64,000 nt of DNA from Triatoma infestans. Its lineage: Eukaryota > Arthropoda > Insecta > Hemiptera > Reduviidae. Below the pieces are notes generated by a model. That model saw only the letters and a program-made list of their open reading frames with translations, ran no database searches and was not told the origin of the DNA. The stretch is from NCBI GenBank assembly GCA_011037195.1, contig JAAEAF010003341.1:1-64000 (forward strand), written 5' to 3'. How positions within the stretch are numbered: the stretch's first letter is position 1; each line of letters starts with the position of its first letter. Below, piece by piece: positions 11,884 to 23,192 of the stretch. A program made the translations under genes and the position numbers.

Positions 11884-13161
11884 CTTAAGAGAGAGTATTG
11901 AGTATTCGTATCCAATTTTATTTATCGAGTATTCTCAGCATATATACGTTTTGAGTCCCTCAGAGTCAGAAAAAGTGGTTTTTAAAAATTTTTCGTGTGT
12001 TTGTGCATAACTCAAAAAAACTTCAAACTTGATATTTTGTTTCCATTTGTCAGGAGGGAGACGGACAATGAAAGTTTTGGACAGAATCGATCAACCCGAA
12101 ACTATCTCTTTATGTTAGGGAATGGATTTTTTCGTGTTTTTTTTTGAGATTTTCTAATTCTAAAATTCTAACATCTAATTATAATATTAATTTGAATTAT
12201 AAATCTTGCCAAAATTCCGAGTTTAAAAAAAAAAAAATCGGTTGATAGGAAGTGCGACTTTACTGAACAAATTTTTTCAGTTTTTTGCGATTTTTATCAT
12301 GAAATCATCATCAGTTTTGATGATATTTTGTATACTAACTGTACATTCAATCTTTCAGGCTGAAATCTTCGCAATTTTAAGTTGTGCCCAATATTTTACG
12401 GATAAGGGCATAACGAGCAGAAGAATTGCGGTCGAGGGTTGTTAAAAAATGCCGTGAACAGCTAGAATCTTTGGCAAACCACAATAGCCTTCCGTTTAGC
12501 TGGGTGCCGGGGCAACGAAGAGGCCGAGAGGCTGGCACAGGAGGGCGCCTCACGAACACCTATTGATCGCGTGCTTTTCTGTAGCATCTCGTACAGAACT
12601 GTGGGGCCATTGAATAAACTAACACGGAAACCTACTTTATATTGGAAAAATATTTCGGGGCTGAGCCACTCTAAGATCTTCTTGGAGGGCCCCTCAAAGC
12701 ATAACCTCGCACAACCTATCTCCTCGGCAGAACAAAAGTGGAGCTAAGAAGAATTACTGCCCGAGTTACAGGGCATTGCCTTTTAAGGAAGCATCTGCAT
12801 ACTATGGGTCTCTTTGCGGACCTACTTTGCTAGAAATGCGGCCTAAAAAATGAGACAATATTTCACCTTCAGCGACAGTGCTCGCAGACGATTCCTGATA
12901 TTTGGCGCCCCCATATTCTGAAGTCGAAGGCGGGATCAGAAATTTTAGTCACCTCAACGCTGGCGTTCCTTAACAATACAGGGCGGGTGTGAGGCGTTCT
13001 ACAGGGTGCAAATGGGCCCAGCTGTGGTCTTTTTAGTGCTGATCCTTTTTGGAAGCCCGGGATCTACAATACAGATATCTATCGCTTTTGTTTGAAACTT
13101 TTCCGAGAAAATTCATTTAAGAGTGATTTTGCGGGAGGTGGAAGTTATACTTTTCTCAAAA

Positions 13162-13192
<31 letters not shown>

Positions 13193-13355
13193 GCTAATTA
13201 TATAAAATTTAGATTCTCTCATACATATAAATTGAAGGCATCTACATCCTGGTAAAAATTACATGTTTGAATAGAATTAGTCCAATTATAATTATGTAAA
13301 TTGTAGCAAGAGGCTGTTGTTTGAGTGTTTCACATCAGATTTTTTTTTTTTTTCT
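11884..13355 (-). repeat. Family A repeat, reverse copy split by a LINE relic
   Basis: A diverged head starts near 11884 (AAGAGAGAGTATTGAG) and runs to about 12340. After the RNase H LINE relic (12340-13062) the family sequence resumes with TTTGTTTGAAACTTTTCCGA, GAAAATTCATTTAAGAGTG and AGAGGCTGTTGTTTGAGTG, ending TTTCACATCAGATTTTTTTT near 13340-13355. The two parts together cover the expected order of the unit. Confidence 0.7.
12340..13062 (+). pseudogene. RNase H-bearing LINE relic, C-terminal part
   Basis: Plus-strand translation across frameshifts gives an RNase H domain. SIFQAEIFAILSCAQYF lies around 12348-12400. Shifted frames then give SWVPGQR and NEEAERLAQEGAS at about 12500-12555, the family's HxGxxGNExADxLA-type C-terminal motif. 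A zinc-finger-like region follows, reading VTGHCLLRKHLHTMGLF and a KCGLKNE..FHL..C pattern at about 12765-12890. RNase H in these elements is thought to remove RNA from the cDNA hybrid. The relic is GC-richer than its surroundings and sits inside a family A copy that resumes at about 13063. Many stops; inactive. Confidence 0.75.
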
Positions 13356-15206
13356 TTTAATTCCTACCATTTTCGGATTTTTCTGCATTGTAAAAACAGT
13401 TCAAAGTTTGTATACAGAGTTGATTTCCACATAAAATATTGCAGATAAATGTTCTAATAATTTGGCCCTGGCAAAACAATCAACAAATTTAAGAGTGTAG
13501 AATAACATCAGTTTGAATCATGTCGATTAAAAATCGGTATGAAACAAAATTAAAAAAAATTCTAAAGTTGCCAGCTACATTATCCGTTTCTTGTTTTTCA
13601 TGATTTTTAAACATTCTTCAGTATTTTGGAAATGGGAAATTATTTTCCTTTGTCATTTTTCCAAACAAAGATTTGTTGTCTCAGCAATAGCGTTCTTAAA
13701 TAATATTTATTTCTATTATTTGCATGTCACTCTACCATTTCCTTTTTGATAATTGCATAGATAATAAAAGTATAATTTATTATTCGCCATTGCAATATTA
13801 GCTTTCTTCAATGTAATCTTTGTTGTTTCAATCATATGGTTATCACGAAGATATAAATTTATTTAAATATAAAACAAAAATAATAAAAAAAATAAATAAA
13901 TAAACTAAAACCAACGTGCTTGTTGGTGCATGTTGGTGCCAGTTTGTTAGAACTTCCCCCCACTTCATAATTTTTTTTTGTCTACATGGTATTACCACCT
14001 CTCCTCCAGTAATCTCACCACTGCCTTCCTTCTCCATTCGCTAGTAAATATTTTTCACTCAATGTATATTTCAGTCAGTAAGAGACGGGCGCTTGCGCAG
14101 TTTTGTGCTGTATAAAAATTTAATTTTTTTTTTTTTTTTTCATAAACTGTTTATGTTAATGTGAGGTGCTACGTCTTAGAGGTGTGTTTGTGTATATGTG
14201 TTTTTATTGTGATTTTATTTTGGTGTTTGTGTTGCTTGGGAAATTATTTATTTTTTCTTTTATTTCATTTATTTTTCTGTTCCTCCTTTTGTGGATTTTA
14301 TTGTTTACTTAAAGTCCAATGCTGTTAAAAATAATTTACACTGCCATGGATTTTAATAGTTTTGACAAACAAAAATAATAGTAAAGTTTGTAAATCAAAA
14401 TTTTTATTTTCAAAAATTAAAATTTTTGTGCAATGGAAGTCAAAATTTGAAAAATTAAAATAATTCAGGAAAATTTTTGAACAACAGAAATAAACCTTTT
14501 AACAGAAAATAACAATAACTTCAACATACAATAACCTTTAATTTCAGACAATGGACGTTTTCCAAAATAAGTTAGTCTTAGACGCAATTTATTCACAGAT
14601 TTAACGTACTTTTTTTTAACAAATCGATCATTACAACCAAACGTGATTTTTAAACTGTATCAGTTTTATAAATAACACATTACTGCATTAATAAAGTTTT
14701 AAGGATAGTCCAAAATGTATAAATTTATTAATTTGTAAACTATTATTTACGCAAGTGGAAATCAGTTTATTTAATTAATGTTTATTTCATTAGGAATCTT
14801 ATTATTTATCCACACTTTACAACAACAGTAACAGATATTTTGCCTATCCCCATTGTTTTTACAATTGTTTATTAATTTTTTTTACATCTTCAGTGTATGT
14901 TGTTGTTCAATACAAAATTTTCACTGTAACCTCAGTTTTAGGAAGTTTTCCATTTGCGTTTTAAATAAGTTCCTAGATTTCTATAAAATTTCTCATGCTT
15001 AAAACAGTAACAAGGAATATATTGTGATAATTTCATGTCTTGTCCACTACATTTTTTTTTTTTTCGTACTGGATTCTCATAAATGATATATATTTTTATT
15101 TTCACTGATTCCTAATTAGTATGGATAATTTATATTGACCTCTATTTCATAAAAAGAAAACTTATGATCACATTTACGATATTTTACATTTTCGAAAAAA
15201 AATTTT
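13356..15206. other. A+T-rich DNA, no gene seen
   Basis: Rich in A- and T-runs; neither strand gives a recognisable protein or RNA. A TTGGTGCATGTTGGTGCC direct duplication lies near 13921-13942. Confidence 0.6.
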
Positions 15207-15340
15207 CACTTTCTCTTATTGTTATCCAGGGGCTTAATTTTACTAAACGTTTTGAAATTAAGTTTTCACCAGAAAAACACATTTTAGGCCCCCTGAATTT
15301 TAGCAAATATTATTAGTGAATGCTAAATTTATATATATGT

Positions 15341-16169
15341 TACGCTCAAAGAACGAAAATGCTCGTCGAGCGAAAAAAACAGCTCACAACGCGTTGTGGT
15401 CAATGTAAAACATCCACATCGCGAAATTCGTGTTATGGCTTTTATGAAAACGCTCACGACGCGTTGTGACAATCACAGAAACACCACATAGCGAAATTCA
15501 TGTCGTGGCTATCATGCTATACGACCACAACGCATTGTGGCAATGAAGAAAAGCCATGTCACTTATGGAACCATATTAGAATACGACCGCGCAGTGATTT
15601 GCGATATGGGGTTTCGTACTAGTGTCGAAACTTTTTGGAAGATATCCTTGAGAATTATATTTTTTGTCCTGTAATAAGTACCATACAGACATTTCCTTAA
15701 TGCTCTTTCTGCTGCTAAAACTGAAAAAACCGCTGCATGACGTATTGTCATTATTAAATATTTAAATATTTTTCTGTACTCATGATAAAACTGCGATCAG
15801 TGCTTCTTTCCACAAACTCACGTAATTTATCATAAAACACTTCTTTTTTATTGGTCTTATACGTTCACCTTCAGAAGCAGACAAGAAATGACTAAACAAC
15901 TCTACTGATGTTTTAATGCATCGTTGTACTCAGGCGACAAGTTACAACCTGTCCGTCGTGATATGGTTACACTAACTAATGCTCAGAACGCATCATGGCT
16001 TTTCTTCATTGCCACAATGCGTTGTGGTCGTATAGATTATAGCCACCCCACGAATTTCGCTATGAGGTCTTTCTGTGATTGCCACAACGCGATGTGGATG
16101 TTTTACAGTGACCACAACGCGTTGTGAGCTGTTTTTTCGCTCTACGAGCATTTTCGATCTTTGAGCGTA

Positions 16170-16170
<1 letters not shown>
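15341..16170. mobile_element. MITE-1: long inverted repeat with 70-bp palindromic subunits
   Basis: An inverted-repeat element of about 830 bp. The left arm spans about 15341-15560 and the right about 15990-16170. Both termini read (G/A)TTACGCTCAAAGA. Inside the left arm a near-perfect 14-base palindrome, CACAACGCGTTGTG, occurs at 15385, 15455 and 15525, exactly 70 bp apart. The right arm carries it at 16013, 16083 and 16113. The right arm is about 40 bp shorter, as if deleted between two CGCG cores. Flanks are TATATA on both sides, so a TA-rich target is likely. It sits inside the dinucleotide-repeat zone of a family A copy. It has no plausible coding sequence; the short open frames merely read through the arms. 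The superfamily is not identified. Confidence 0.82.
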
Positions 16171-16201
<31 letters not shown>

Positions 16202-16230
16202 TTGTTTGTTTGTTTGTTTGTTTGTTTGTA
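16171..16230. repeat. (TA)n(TG)n(TTTG)n compound microsatellite
   Basis: TA units (about 16171-16185) pass into TG units (to about 16201) and six or seven TTTG units (to 16230). It corresponds to the TG-rich zone seen in every family A copy, here expanded, next to the right end of MITE-1. Confidence 0.9.
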
Positions 16231-16616
16231 GTGTATAAAAAGAGCAATAACAGAAAGTTGCAGGAAAAATCGTACTTGCTATTCCTTTTACTAGTGGTGG
16301 TGGTGGGGGGATACAAACAGAATCTCTCAGCAGGAAGTCCGACTTTTAATGCTTTTCTAATATTTCTGGTAAACGGCTCAAATATTTTTCCCAATATCGC
16401 TTACGAAACTATAAAATTAAATTGTATCATTTTTCCGAAAAAATTGACAAAGAGTTTTTCGGTGGCTATTTTTGAATTACTAAACTTCGAAAAAAAAAAA
16501 TCGCTTATGTAGATAGTTCGATATTAAAGAACAATAGTAATTATAAATATTATGTTTTTTTTTTAGTTCATCGTCTGATCTTGGGCATCACCGATTAAAG
16601 ATTTCATTCATAAATT

Positions 16617-17526
16617 TACTTTCTTTTACTACTTTTAAGAGGAAGTATTGTAATCGTGTGAAATTGTCGATATCGTGTTTTCACTGCTTATATATGTTTT
16701 GAAGTATCCTAGAGTTGATAAAAGTGGTTTTTAGAACAAGTCTGTGCGTGTGTATGTGTGTGTGTTGTATGATAAAACAGTGTAGCTCAAATACGAAAAA
16801 TCACAGAAGGTTCATATACTTAAAACATTCCGTTTAGGTATCACCATGGGATCCAACACTAAGTTATCTGTCATAATTCCTCAATCGAAAATACCCATTT
16901 TGCTTACTAGATTTTTCACTTATTTGCAGTGTTCTCGAAAATGGCTCCCTCTAAAAATGCTAATTTCTGTTTATTACACAATTCTATCATCTAAATAATA
17001 TTAATTAGAATTAAATAAATTGTTGATATACCGAGTTTGAAGATAATCGATTCACTGAAACGGTTTTTTTTTTTTTTAAATAAAAAGTATTTTTCAGTTT
17101 CCTGCTATTTTCCCTAAATCTGCTGGAATGATTTTCTTCAAACTAATGTGAATGTGAGCTAAAGATATATGAAGAGTTACAATTTCTATTTGCAACATTT
17201 CTCCGGGTAAAGTCATTTAAGAAGGCATTTGGTGTTTCCTCTAAAGAGTGCTTTCTTAGTTAATTATACAATTCTACATTTCTAAATAAAATTAATAAAA
17301 AATAAATAGCATACTAAAATTCCAAATTCAAGAAAAGTAGTTTACAGGAAGTACGTGTTTACTGAACAGTTTTTTTTTCAGTTTTAGCGATTTTCTCCAT
17401 AAAAACACTGCCGAATTTTATTAAGTTTGATAGACTAAGTATGAAATTTGTCAATTACAATTTTTGTAAACTGCTGGTAAGAGAAAGTTGTGTGAATGTT
17501 TCACATCACCAAATTTTTTTTTTTTT
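16617..17526 (-). repeat. Family A repeat, complete reverse copy
   Basis: Starts TACTTTCTTTTACTACTTTT with AAGAGGAAGTATTGTAATCG. It has a TG-rich tract near 16745-16765, TTATCTGTCATAATTCCTCA near 16863, two module junctions (near 17040 and 17340), and ends GAGAAAGTTGTGTGAATG, then TTTCACATCACCAAATTTTT. About 910 bp. Confidence 0.8.
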
Positions 17527-18311
17527 GTTTTTAAAGCAGGAAACACTTTTTGGGGGAAAATCACAAAAAAAAAAACTAAAAAATTTATTCAATAAAGTGA
17601 TAAGTTTCCGGTAGACCGATTTTAATAACCATAACTTTATTATAGGGTTTCCTATGGTAAAATTTAACGAAATATTATGCTTGAACTTTCTTCTTGAATT
17701 TTCTATTTGTAAAGTTATGCTGAACATATAAAAACCACAGGTAGACAGACCAATACAACACTCATATCAGTCGTGAATGAAAAAAAAAAAAAAAAAAAAT
17801 TGATCATTTTACAGTTTAATTCGAAAACGAAATCAGTTCGATGAAATTAAGTTCGATATTTAGTTCGTTATTTTATCAGTAGGTATTACAAAAATTCGTA
17901 GCTAGATGAAAAATTGGAGGTTTCGAATTAATTTTAAGTGAAGGATTGATGGAATTACGTAATAAACACAATATTTTTGTTTGTTTTGTTTTATAAGTTT
18001 TTATTTTCCCAACACTGCTGGAAATGATGTGCACTAATGTTTGAAATTGAGTTTTTTGTTTTTTTTTTTATTGGAAATAGAGAAGATGTTTTACTCAAGA
18101 ACAAATAAAAGTGAATGAATCATTTGTTTGTAATTGGGCTTTAGTGTTGTTTGTCTTTAGACATACTTGAGTTCGCTGATGGTTAAGCAAGTATGACGAC
18201 ATAGTAGGAATCATTTTTTTGTACTTTTTGTTTTGAGTTTTTCAAGATTTCTTCAAAGTTTTCAAATTTTATCTTCAAGCTTGTAAAATTGTCACTTCGC
18301 ATACCAATTTT
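17527..18311. other. A+T-rich DNA, no gene seen
   Basis: Lies between two reverse family A copies. The start (17527-17720) still resembles family A interior sequence in forward orientation (AATTTATTCAATAAAGTG, TTCCGGTAGACCGATTTT), so a worn inverted copy may be present. Confidence 0.45.
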
Positions 18312-19120
18312 TACTTTCTCTAAGTGTTGTTGTTAGTGCAAATATTGTAATCGTGCCAAATTTTCCATATCGAGTTTTCACCGAAAATACACGGTTTGAA
18401 GTCCCTTGAGTCCACATAATGTGATTTTTACAAAATGATGTATGTGAAGTGTGTGTTTGTGAACAGCATAGTGTAAAAACGGAAAATTGCACAAAGTTCA
18501 AACGACTTTCCGTTTGGATGTCACCCCATCTAATCCGACAGGAAGTTATCTGTCAAAATTCTTCCGGAAGTACCAAATTCACTGAATGGATACGTAAAGA
18601 GTTATATCTTTTTGTTTCAGACGTTTCTTCTAGGCAGATTCATTTAAGTGGACTTTTGGGTAACGGTTGGGGTTATTTTTTTGCTCTAAAGTGCTGTTTT
18701 TAAGTTTATTATTCGGTTTTTATTATTAATTAGAATCAAATATGTTGCTAAAATTCCTAGTTGTATGAAATATCGATTGACTGTGAAGTGCGTGTTTACT
18801 GAATAGTTTTTTTTCAATTTTTCTAGGATTTTCTACATAAAAATACCGACGGATTTAATTAAATTTTACGTTCGAACTATGAATACAGGGACGTATAAGT
18901 TTTGTTTGTAACTTTTTCCCAAGAAAGTTCATTAAAGAAGTTTTTGATGGAGAAAGGAAGTTATGCTTTCGTCAATAAAGTCATTATTTTATAAACTTTA
19001 GATTCTCCAATTGATATCGAGTGATTCAATTGAAGACTAAGTGAAAACATTTTAGTAAAAATTATAAGTTTGGAGAAAATTTATCAATTCTCACTTGTTG
19101 AATTGCAGTAAGAGAAGTTT
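18312..19120 (-). repeat. Family A repeat, complete reverse copy, diverged
   Basis: Head TACTTTCTCTAAGTG, then ATATTGTAATCGTGCCAAAT, TTTTCACCGAAAATACACG and TTATCTGTCAAAATTCTTCC near 18546. The tail reads TTGCAGTAAGAGAAG near 19100-19120, without the terminal GTGTGAAACACTCACAC segment. Confidence 0.75.
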
Positions 19121-19209
19121 TTTATTTTTTATTTGAAAACATTTTTTCAGAGAAAGTTGATTTTAGTGGTTTCTGATCCAGGGGGAGGCGGGTAACGGCA
19201 TTATTTGCT

Positions 19210-20130
19210 GCTATTCGGATGGCTGTAGGCAGAAGGAAAGTGGTCTGTCAGGAGCGGGAGCATAGTTGCAGAAAATAGACTGGGGGAGATCTGTGGCCTT
19301 TTGAGTGGTATGGCCGCTGTCTTTCAGCCTGTGGCCATTGATATTATTGGATGCTGTTGCCTTGCGGGGAAGTGGCAGGGAGAGATTAAAGAGGTGTGGA
19401 TATTCTCTGTTAGTCAGGCCGCACTGAAGTCTTTGAGCTAGCCGTGTTGGAGTTCGAAATTGGTGGGAGAATGTAGGATAAGGCTAAAAACTTAGCTCGG
19501 AGGGGGCAAAGTGCAGCTGTACTGGGTACTCGGACATGCGGGAATAGAGGGCAATAAAGAGGCGGATCGGCTGACTAGAGAGGGATCCTCTTTAGCTTTT
19601 TGTGGTCCCGAGCCAGCCCTTGCCGTCACTAAGAGGTAAGATTAGATAGTCAGATTAGATTTTGGGACACGAGAGTTTTGAAGAAATATTAGGAGGTCAC
19701 GCAGGGGTGCCTTCAGGCTAAAAGATTTATCAAAGGGACTATGCAGGGAGTTTTTAGACTACCTCCTGTCCCTTAGTCGTATAGGACTGAAGACTTTGGT
19801 GGGTGTAGTGACTGGACCACACATAATCTAGGGAGCACATAGTCCCATATGTCAGAACTGTGATGATGGAGTAGGAAACGGTGTCATCACTATTATGTCA
19901 GTGTCCCCGTTTTGCTAGTACCAGGTTTTGTGTATTTGGAAGGGCATCTCTCTCGCAGGATTCCTGAGAGGGTTGGAGCTAAAAGATATCTTGGGATACT
20001 GAAGACAAACCAGTGGACTAGCGGAGGAGATTTATTAGAAGGATTATTGTGGGGGGGGGGAGTTGGGGGGATAAAAACCAGATAGGCTTAGGCAGGCACC
20101 CAGTTTTAATAATAGTAATGATAATAATAA
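19210..20130 (+). pseudogene. RNase H-bearing LINE relic with altered catalytic residue
   Basis: The plus strand shows, in order, a degraded first RNase H motif (SDGCRQKESGLSGAGA, about 19216-19265), IFSVSQAALKSL near 19400-19435, and WVLGHAGIEGNKEADRLTRE near 19525-19585. The second motif is normally IFSDSQAAL, so the catalytic aspartate appears as valine here. A downstream cysteine/histidine cluster (CQNC near 19855, then LCQCPRFA) is the family's C-terminal zinc region. The 3' end near 20100-20130 is rich in AAT units. Numerous frameshifts are present. The GC-rich island stands out sharply from its A+T-rich flanks. Confidence 0.78.
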
Positions 20131-20487
20131 TCTGGTCCGGGGGTGGATTTGTGGCATTAGGTAAATTATAAGTTGTCTACAATAAGTAAAAATCCTACGG
20201 CTCTCCAGTCCCCCCTATATTTATATTTTGTTTAATCAAATAAATATTCGTAAAAATATTCCAAATTTGTGGAAAATCGGTCAAAATTATGATTATTATA
20301 AAGTCAGATGAGTGTTTCACAAGAATATATTATATATATAACATCTTTCTATATTGGATCTTACGATTTGTTTATATAAATTTTTAAATGTACCCAATCT
20401 TAATGTTTTGGAAAGTTAATAAGATTGTGTTCATATTATAATTAATTCTATTTCATCTCTTCACTAAAAGTACCATTGTTTTAATTT

Positions 20488-20488
20488 C

Positions 20489-20522
<34 letters not shown>

Positions 20523-20523
20523 G
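20488..20523. repeat. (ATT)n microsatellite
   Basis: About twelve ATT units without interruption, in A+T-rich DNA between two RNase H LINE relics. Confidence 0.95.
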
Positions 20524-20804
20524 CTTAATAATTCTTATTCTATTGGTGTCATCTGTTTCCGCCTCAGTATCCAACTGTCACAAGGGCTACATTTTAAAAT
20601 ATCATTATGTCCTCCAGTGTTATTGTGCCTTCAAACAGTACTAACTACTAATTGACTTCAAGGACATCTGATAAGTTCCATTTTTTCGTTCATTAGTTCT
20701 TTTTCACTATATAGGATGTAAGATTTAATTATTGATTAACCATTTATTATGAATAATAATTTTTATTATTTTTAAATGTTAATTAAACCAATTTAGCGAT
20801 GCAA

Positions 20805-20823
20805 TAGATAGATAGATAGATAG
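20805..20823. repeat. (GATA)n microsatellite
   Basis: Four and a half GATA units. Confidence 0.9.
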
Positions 20824-21010
20824 CAGCTGTCATTTAACAGGTTTAATAATATTTCTTTAATATGACATTGAAACAGATAATTTATTATGAATTACATTAA
20901 GATTTTTAAAATCTTTATATTTGACCATATTTTGTTGATTTCCATTATTTCAGTGTTGAATGTCAGACAGTCTCCTAAGAGAATAAAATATTGGTGTCAA
21001 TATAAATTAA

Positions 21011-21140
21011 AATATGTCGAATAGGATTCGCAATGCTGGGATGTTTTCCGTCCTTATTTTTGTTGTTGCTGACCAGTTTCGGATTCTCATCCATCGTCCG
21101 AATGATGCTATCAAGTTTGTGTGGAGAGAGAGAGAGAGTT
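21011..21140 (-). repeat. Family H repeat, left member of a wide inverted pair
   Basis: On the minus strand the core reads CGGACGA (21100-21094), extra T, stem II GGAT/ATCC with GAGA loop, GAAA (21080-21077), CTGG, TC. The first box carries one substitution from CTGACGA. It is the inverted counterpart of 22488-22612, about 1.35 kb away. The RNase H LINE relic (21270-21880) lies between them. Confidence 0.6.
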
Positions 21141-21269
21141 CACTTCCTGTTGATTGTATGCAGCTTTATAACTTACTTAAAATGAAATATTATTTACATT
21201 TTTAACTCCCCTTATCCACAGTAAAAATACCTTGACAAAACACAGAGCATAATTAACATCAACATTATT

Positions 21270-21880
21270 AAACTTTCAGGCGGAAATTTACGCTCATTTA
21301 ATCTTAATAGGAAATAACAGAATCAGGAGATTGTAATGAGGCCGCCTTTAAAGCACTTGTTAAACTCAGTGACCTGATCAGGAACAATAGAGTTGCCCTA
21401 TGCGTATGTTAGCGTAAAAAGAAATGAGAATGGCCGACACTCTGGCAGGAAAAGGCGCTGCATCTCCTTTTTTGGGGTCTGAATCCTTCTGTGGAATAAG
21501 TGACTAGTCTCTTCGGGAAGAACATAGAAAAAATGAGGAGGAAATGAAAAGAGCACAGTTCTGGAAAATCATTCCTGGACTGAAGCAATATAAGACCTAT
21601 CTGGGCGGTCCTAACCAGAAAAAACAGAGCATACTGTAATAGGATCCGAAGAGAGGGATCCAAAGCAGAGAGAGTGAAGGATCCCAAGAGAGGGATCCTA
21701 TTACAATACTCAACACCACTATTAGAATTTAACCCATGATGGGCAAGATCTGGTTCTGGATTTTTGTTCCGGACCCGGTTTGTTGTAGTTTTTTTGGGGG
21801 GGTAGCTGATGGGCCCAGAGGGATTTTGGATAGCTTAGGATTTGGTCCCTCCCCACAGACAAATAATAATTATAAGAAGA
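21270..21880 (+). pseudogene. RNase H-bearing LINE relic with 3' UTR
   Basis: FQAEIYAHLIL near 21276-21310 corresponds to the central RNase H motif. NEMADTLAGKGAA near 21420-21465 is the C-terminal NExADxLA motif. FWKIIPGLKQYKTYLGG follows at about 21560-21610. From about 21721 the 3' untranslated region can be aligned by eye with other copies: GATCTGGTTCTGGATTTTTG, GACCCGGTTTGTTGTAG, then GGGCCCAGAGGGATTTTGG and TGGTCCCTCCCCACAGAC, ending in AATAATAAT. The same tail occurs at 37545-37620 and 30436-30562 on the minus strand, and in the SINE copies. Several stops and deletions make it inactive. Confidence 0.75.
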
Positions 21881-22487
21881 AGTAGTAAATAACCAGTATC
21901 TAATTTATATTCATTCCGTTTTCGTTATTAACACTGTAATGTATTGGTGTGGATGTGTGTATAGGTAGCTTGTGGCGTAGCGTTTTAGCGAAAAGGGCTT
22001 GTATGTTTGCTTGAGATAGAATGCAAGAATAATTAAAGAACACACTGGTAGTTTAAAACAATATATTCTCTAAGAGAAATTAAGTTAACAACAATATGCT
22101 TATAATTTAAATGGAATAAATTCTTTAAACTTGATACTGGCTCTGATGTTTTCAACTTGGTAGCTAGAACGAGTCTTTTTAAAATATCTCTTCTCTTTGT
22201 TTCAATTCCTCCCCTGTGAGAAGAAGGGGTAGTACAGTACAATGCCATAATTGTTCTTGAACCGTACGAGTAACTGTCTTTATACCTGGCTGGCCCTTTG
22301 CAACATATTTTGATAATTTAGATTTATTTAAAATTTAATATTATTTCAAGTTTCTTACATCCATCACAACACATACTACGTATGTTAACCTTATAGTATA
22401 CATATTAGCTATTACTTACTATAACCTTACAGTATTAGCCTCCCGTCTACAATCAACATGGTAGTGCGTAACGACAGAAACATAAAG

Positions 22488-22612
22488 TTGAAGTCAACTC
22501 TCTCTAAACATACTTGATAGCCTTACTCTGACGATTGTTGAGAATCCGAAACCGGACAGTAACAACAAAAATAAGCATGCTATGACGGATACTATTCCAG
22601 GTGAAAAATATT
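22488..22612 (+). repeat. Family H repeat, right member of a wide inverted pair
   Basis: Contains a hammerhead-like core with a different stem I: TTACT (22523-22527), CTGACGA (22528-22534), GAAA (22548-22551), CCGG (22552-22555), AC (22556-22557) and AGTAA (22558-22562), which pairs with TTACT. The cleavage-site U is A here, so this copy should be inactive. The segment matches 21011-21140 in reverse complement (AACAACAAAAATAAG, GCTATGACGGATACTATTCC). Confidence 0.62.
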
Positions 22613-23192
22613 GTCTGTTAACTATTTGGTTGGCTTACTGGCAGTCTGCCCTATACTTCTCTTACCAGGAAACAATCATTACTCTCATTCACTATTTCTC
22701 TCCCTGTATGTATGCGTATATGAATGTATTGGAACACAACTAAGTTTGTTTGTTTTGCTTGCAAAAATGGTTCATTTGAAATTTAATTCGACTTGGTGTT
22801 ACATTAACTTGCTAAGTTTAACTTAAATAATACATTTTCTTAATGTATGTTGAAAAATCTGGACTAAATAATTCATATTTACATGCTTCAACTGCAACAT
22901 TTTCAAACTTTTATTAATAAATTTTCTTGTAATACAAGAATTTTTTTTATTCAACACATTGAATTCCCTTCTAATTTGCCTACATTATGGGATCAATTAA
23001 TAACAAACAGCGCTTAGGTGAAAAAGCTCCTATAATTTATAAGAGCAACTTTTAAAATAAATTTAATCCAAAATTAATTTTCTAGAAATAATATTTTAAA
23101 TAAAATTGAAAATTGATTCCAAAATCTACCAAATCCGAAGAAAAAACATTGCTACAAACGAAACTGATTAAAACAAGAGGAAAACATTGCTG

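Larger units (their letters stand above)
15207..16510 (-). repeat. Family A repeat, reverse copy split by MITE-1
   Basis: Head from 15207 (CACTTTCTCTTATTG, then TTTTCACCAGAAAAACACA) continues to about 15335. MITE-1 fills 15341-16170. The family continues with the TG-rich tract (16181-16230), CTCAGCAGGAAGTCCGACTT near 16338 and degraded tail sequence. MITE-1 therefore entered the dinucleotide-rich zone of an older family A copy. Confidence 0.65.

Noticed and set aside
15993..16394. 133-codon minus-strand frame with KQTNKQTNTHTHTYIYIY
   Set aside because: It translates the right arm of MITE-1 and the adjacent TA/TG/TTTG microsatellite. No domain; not conserved in the left arm.
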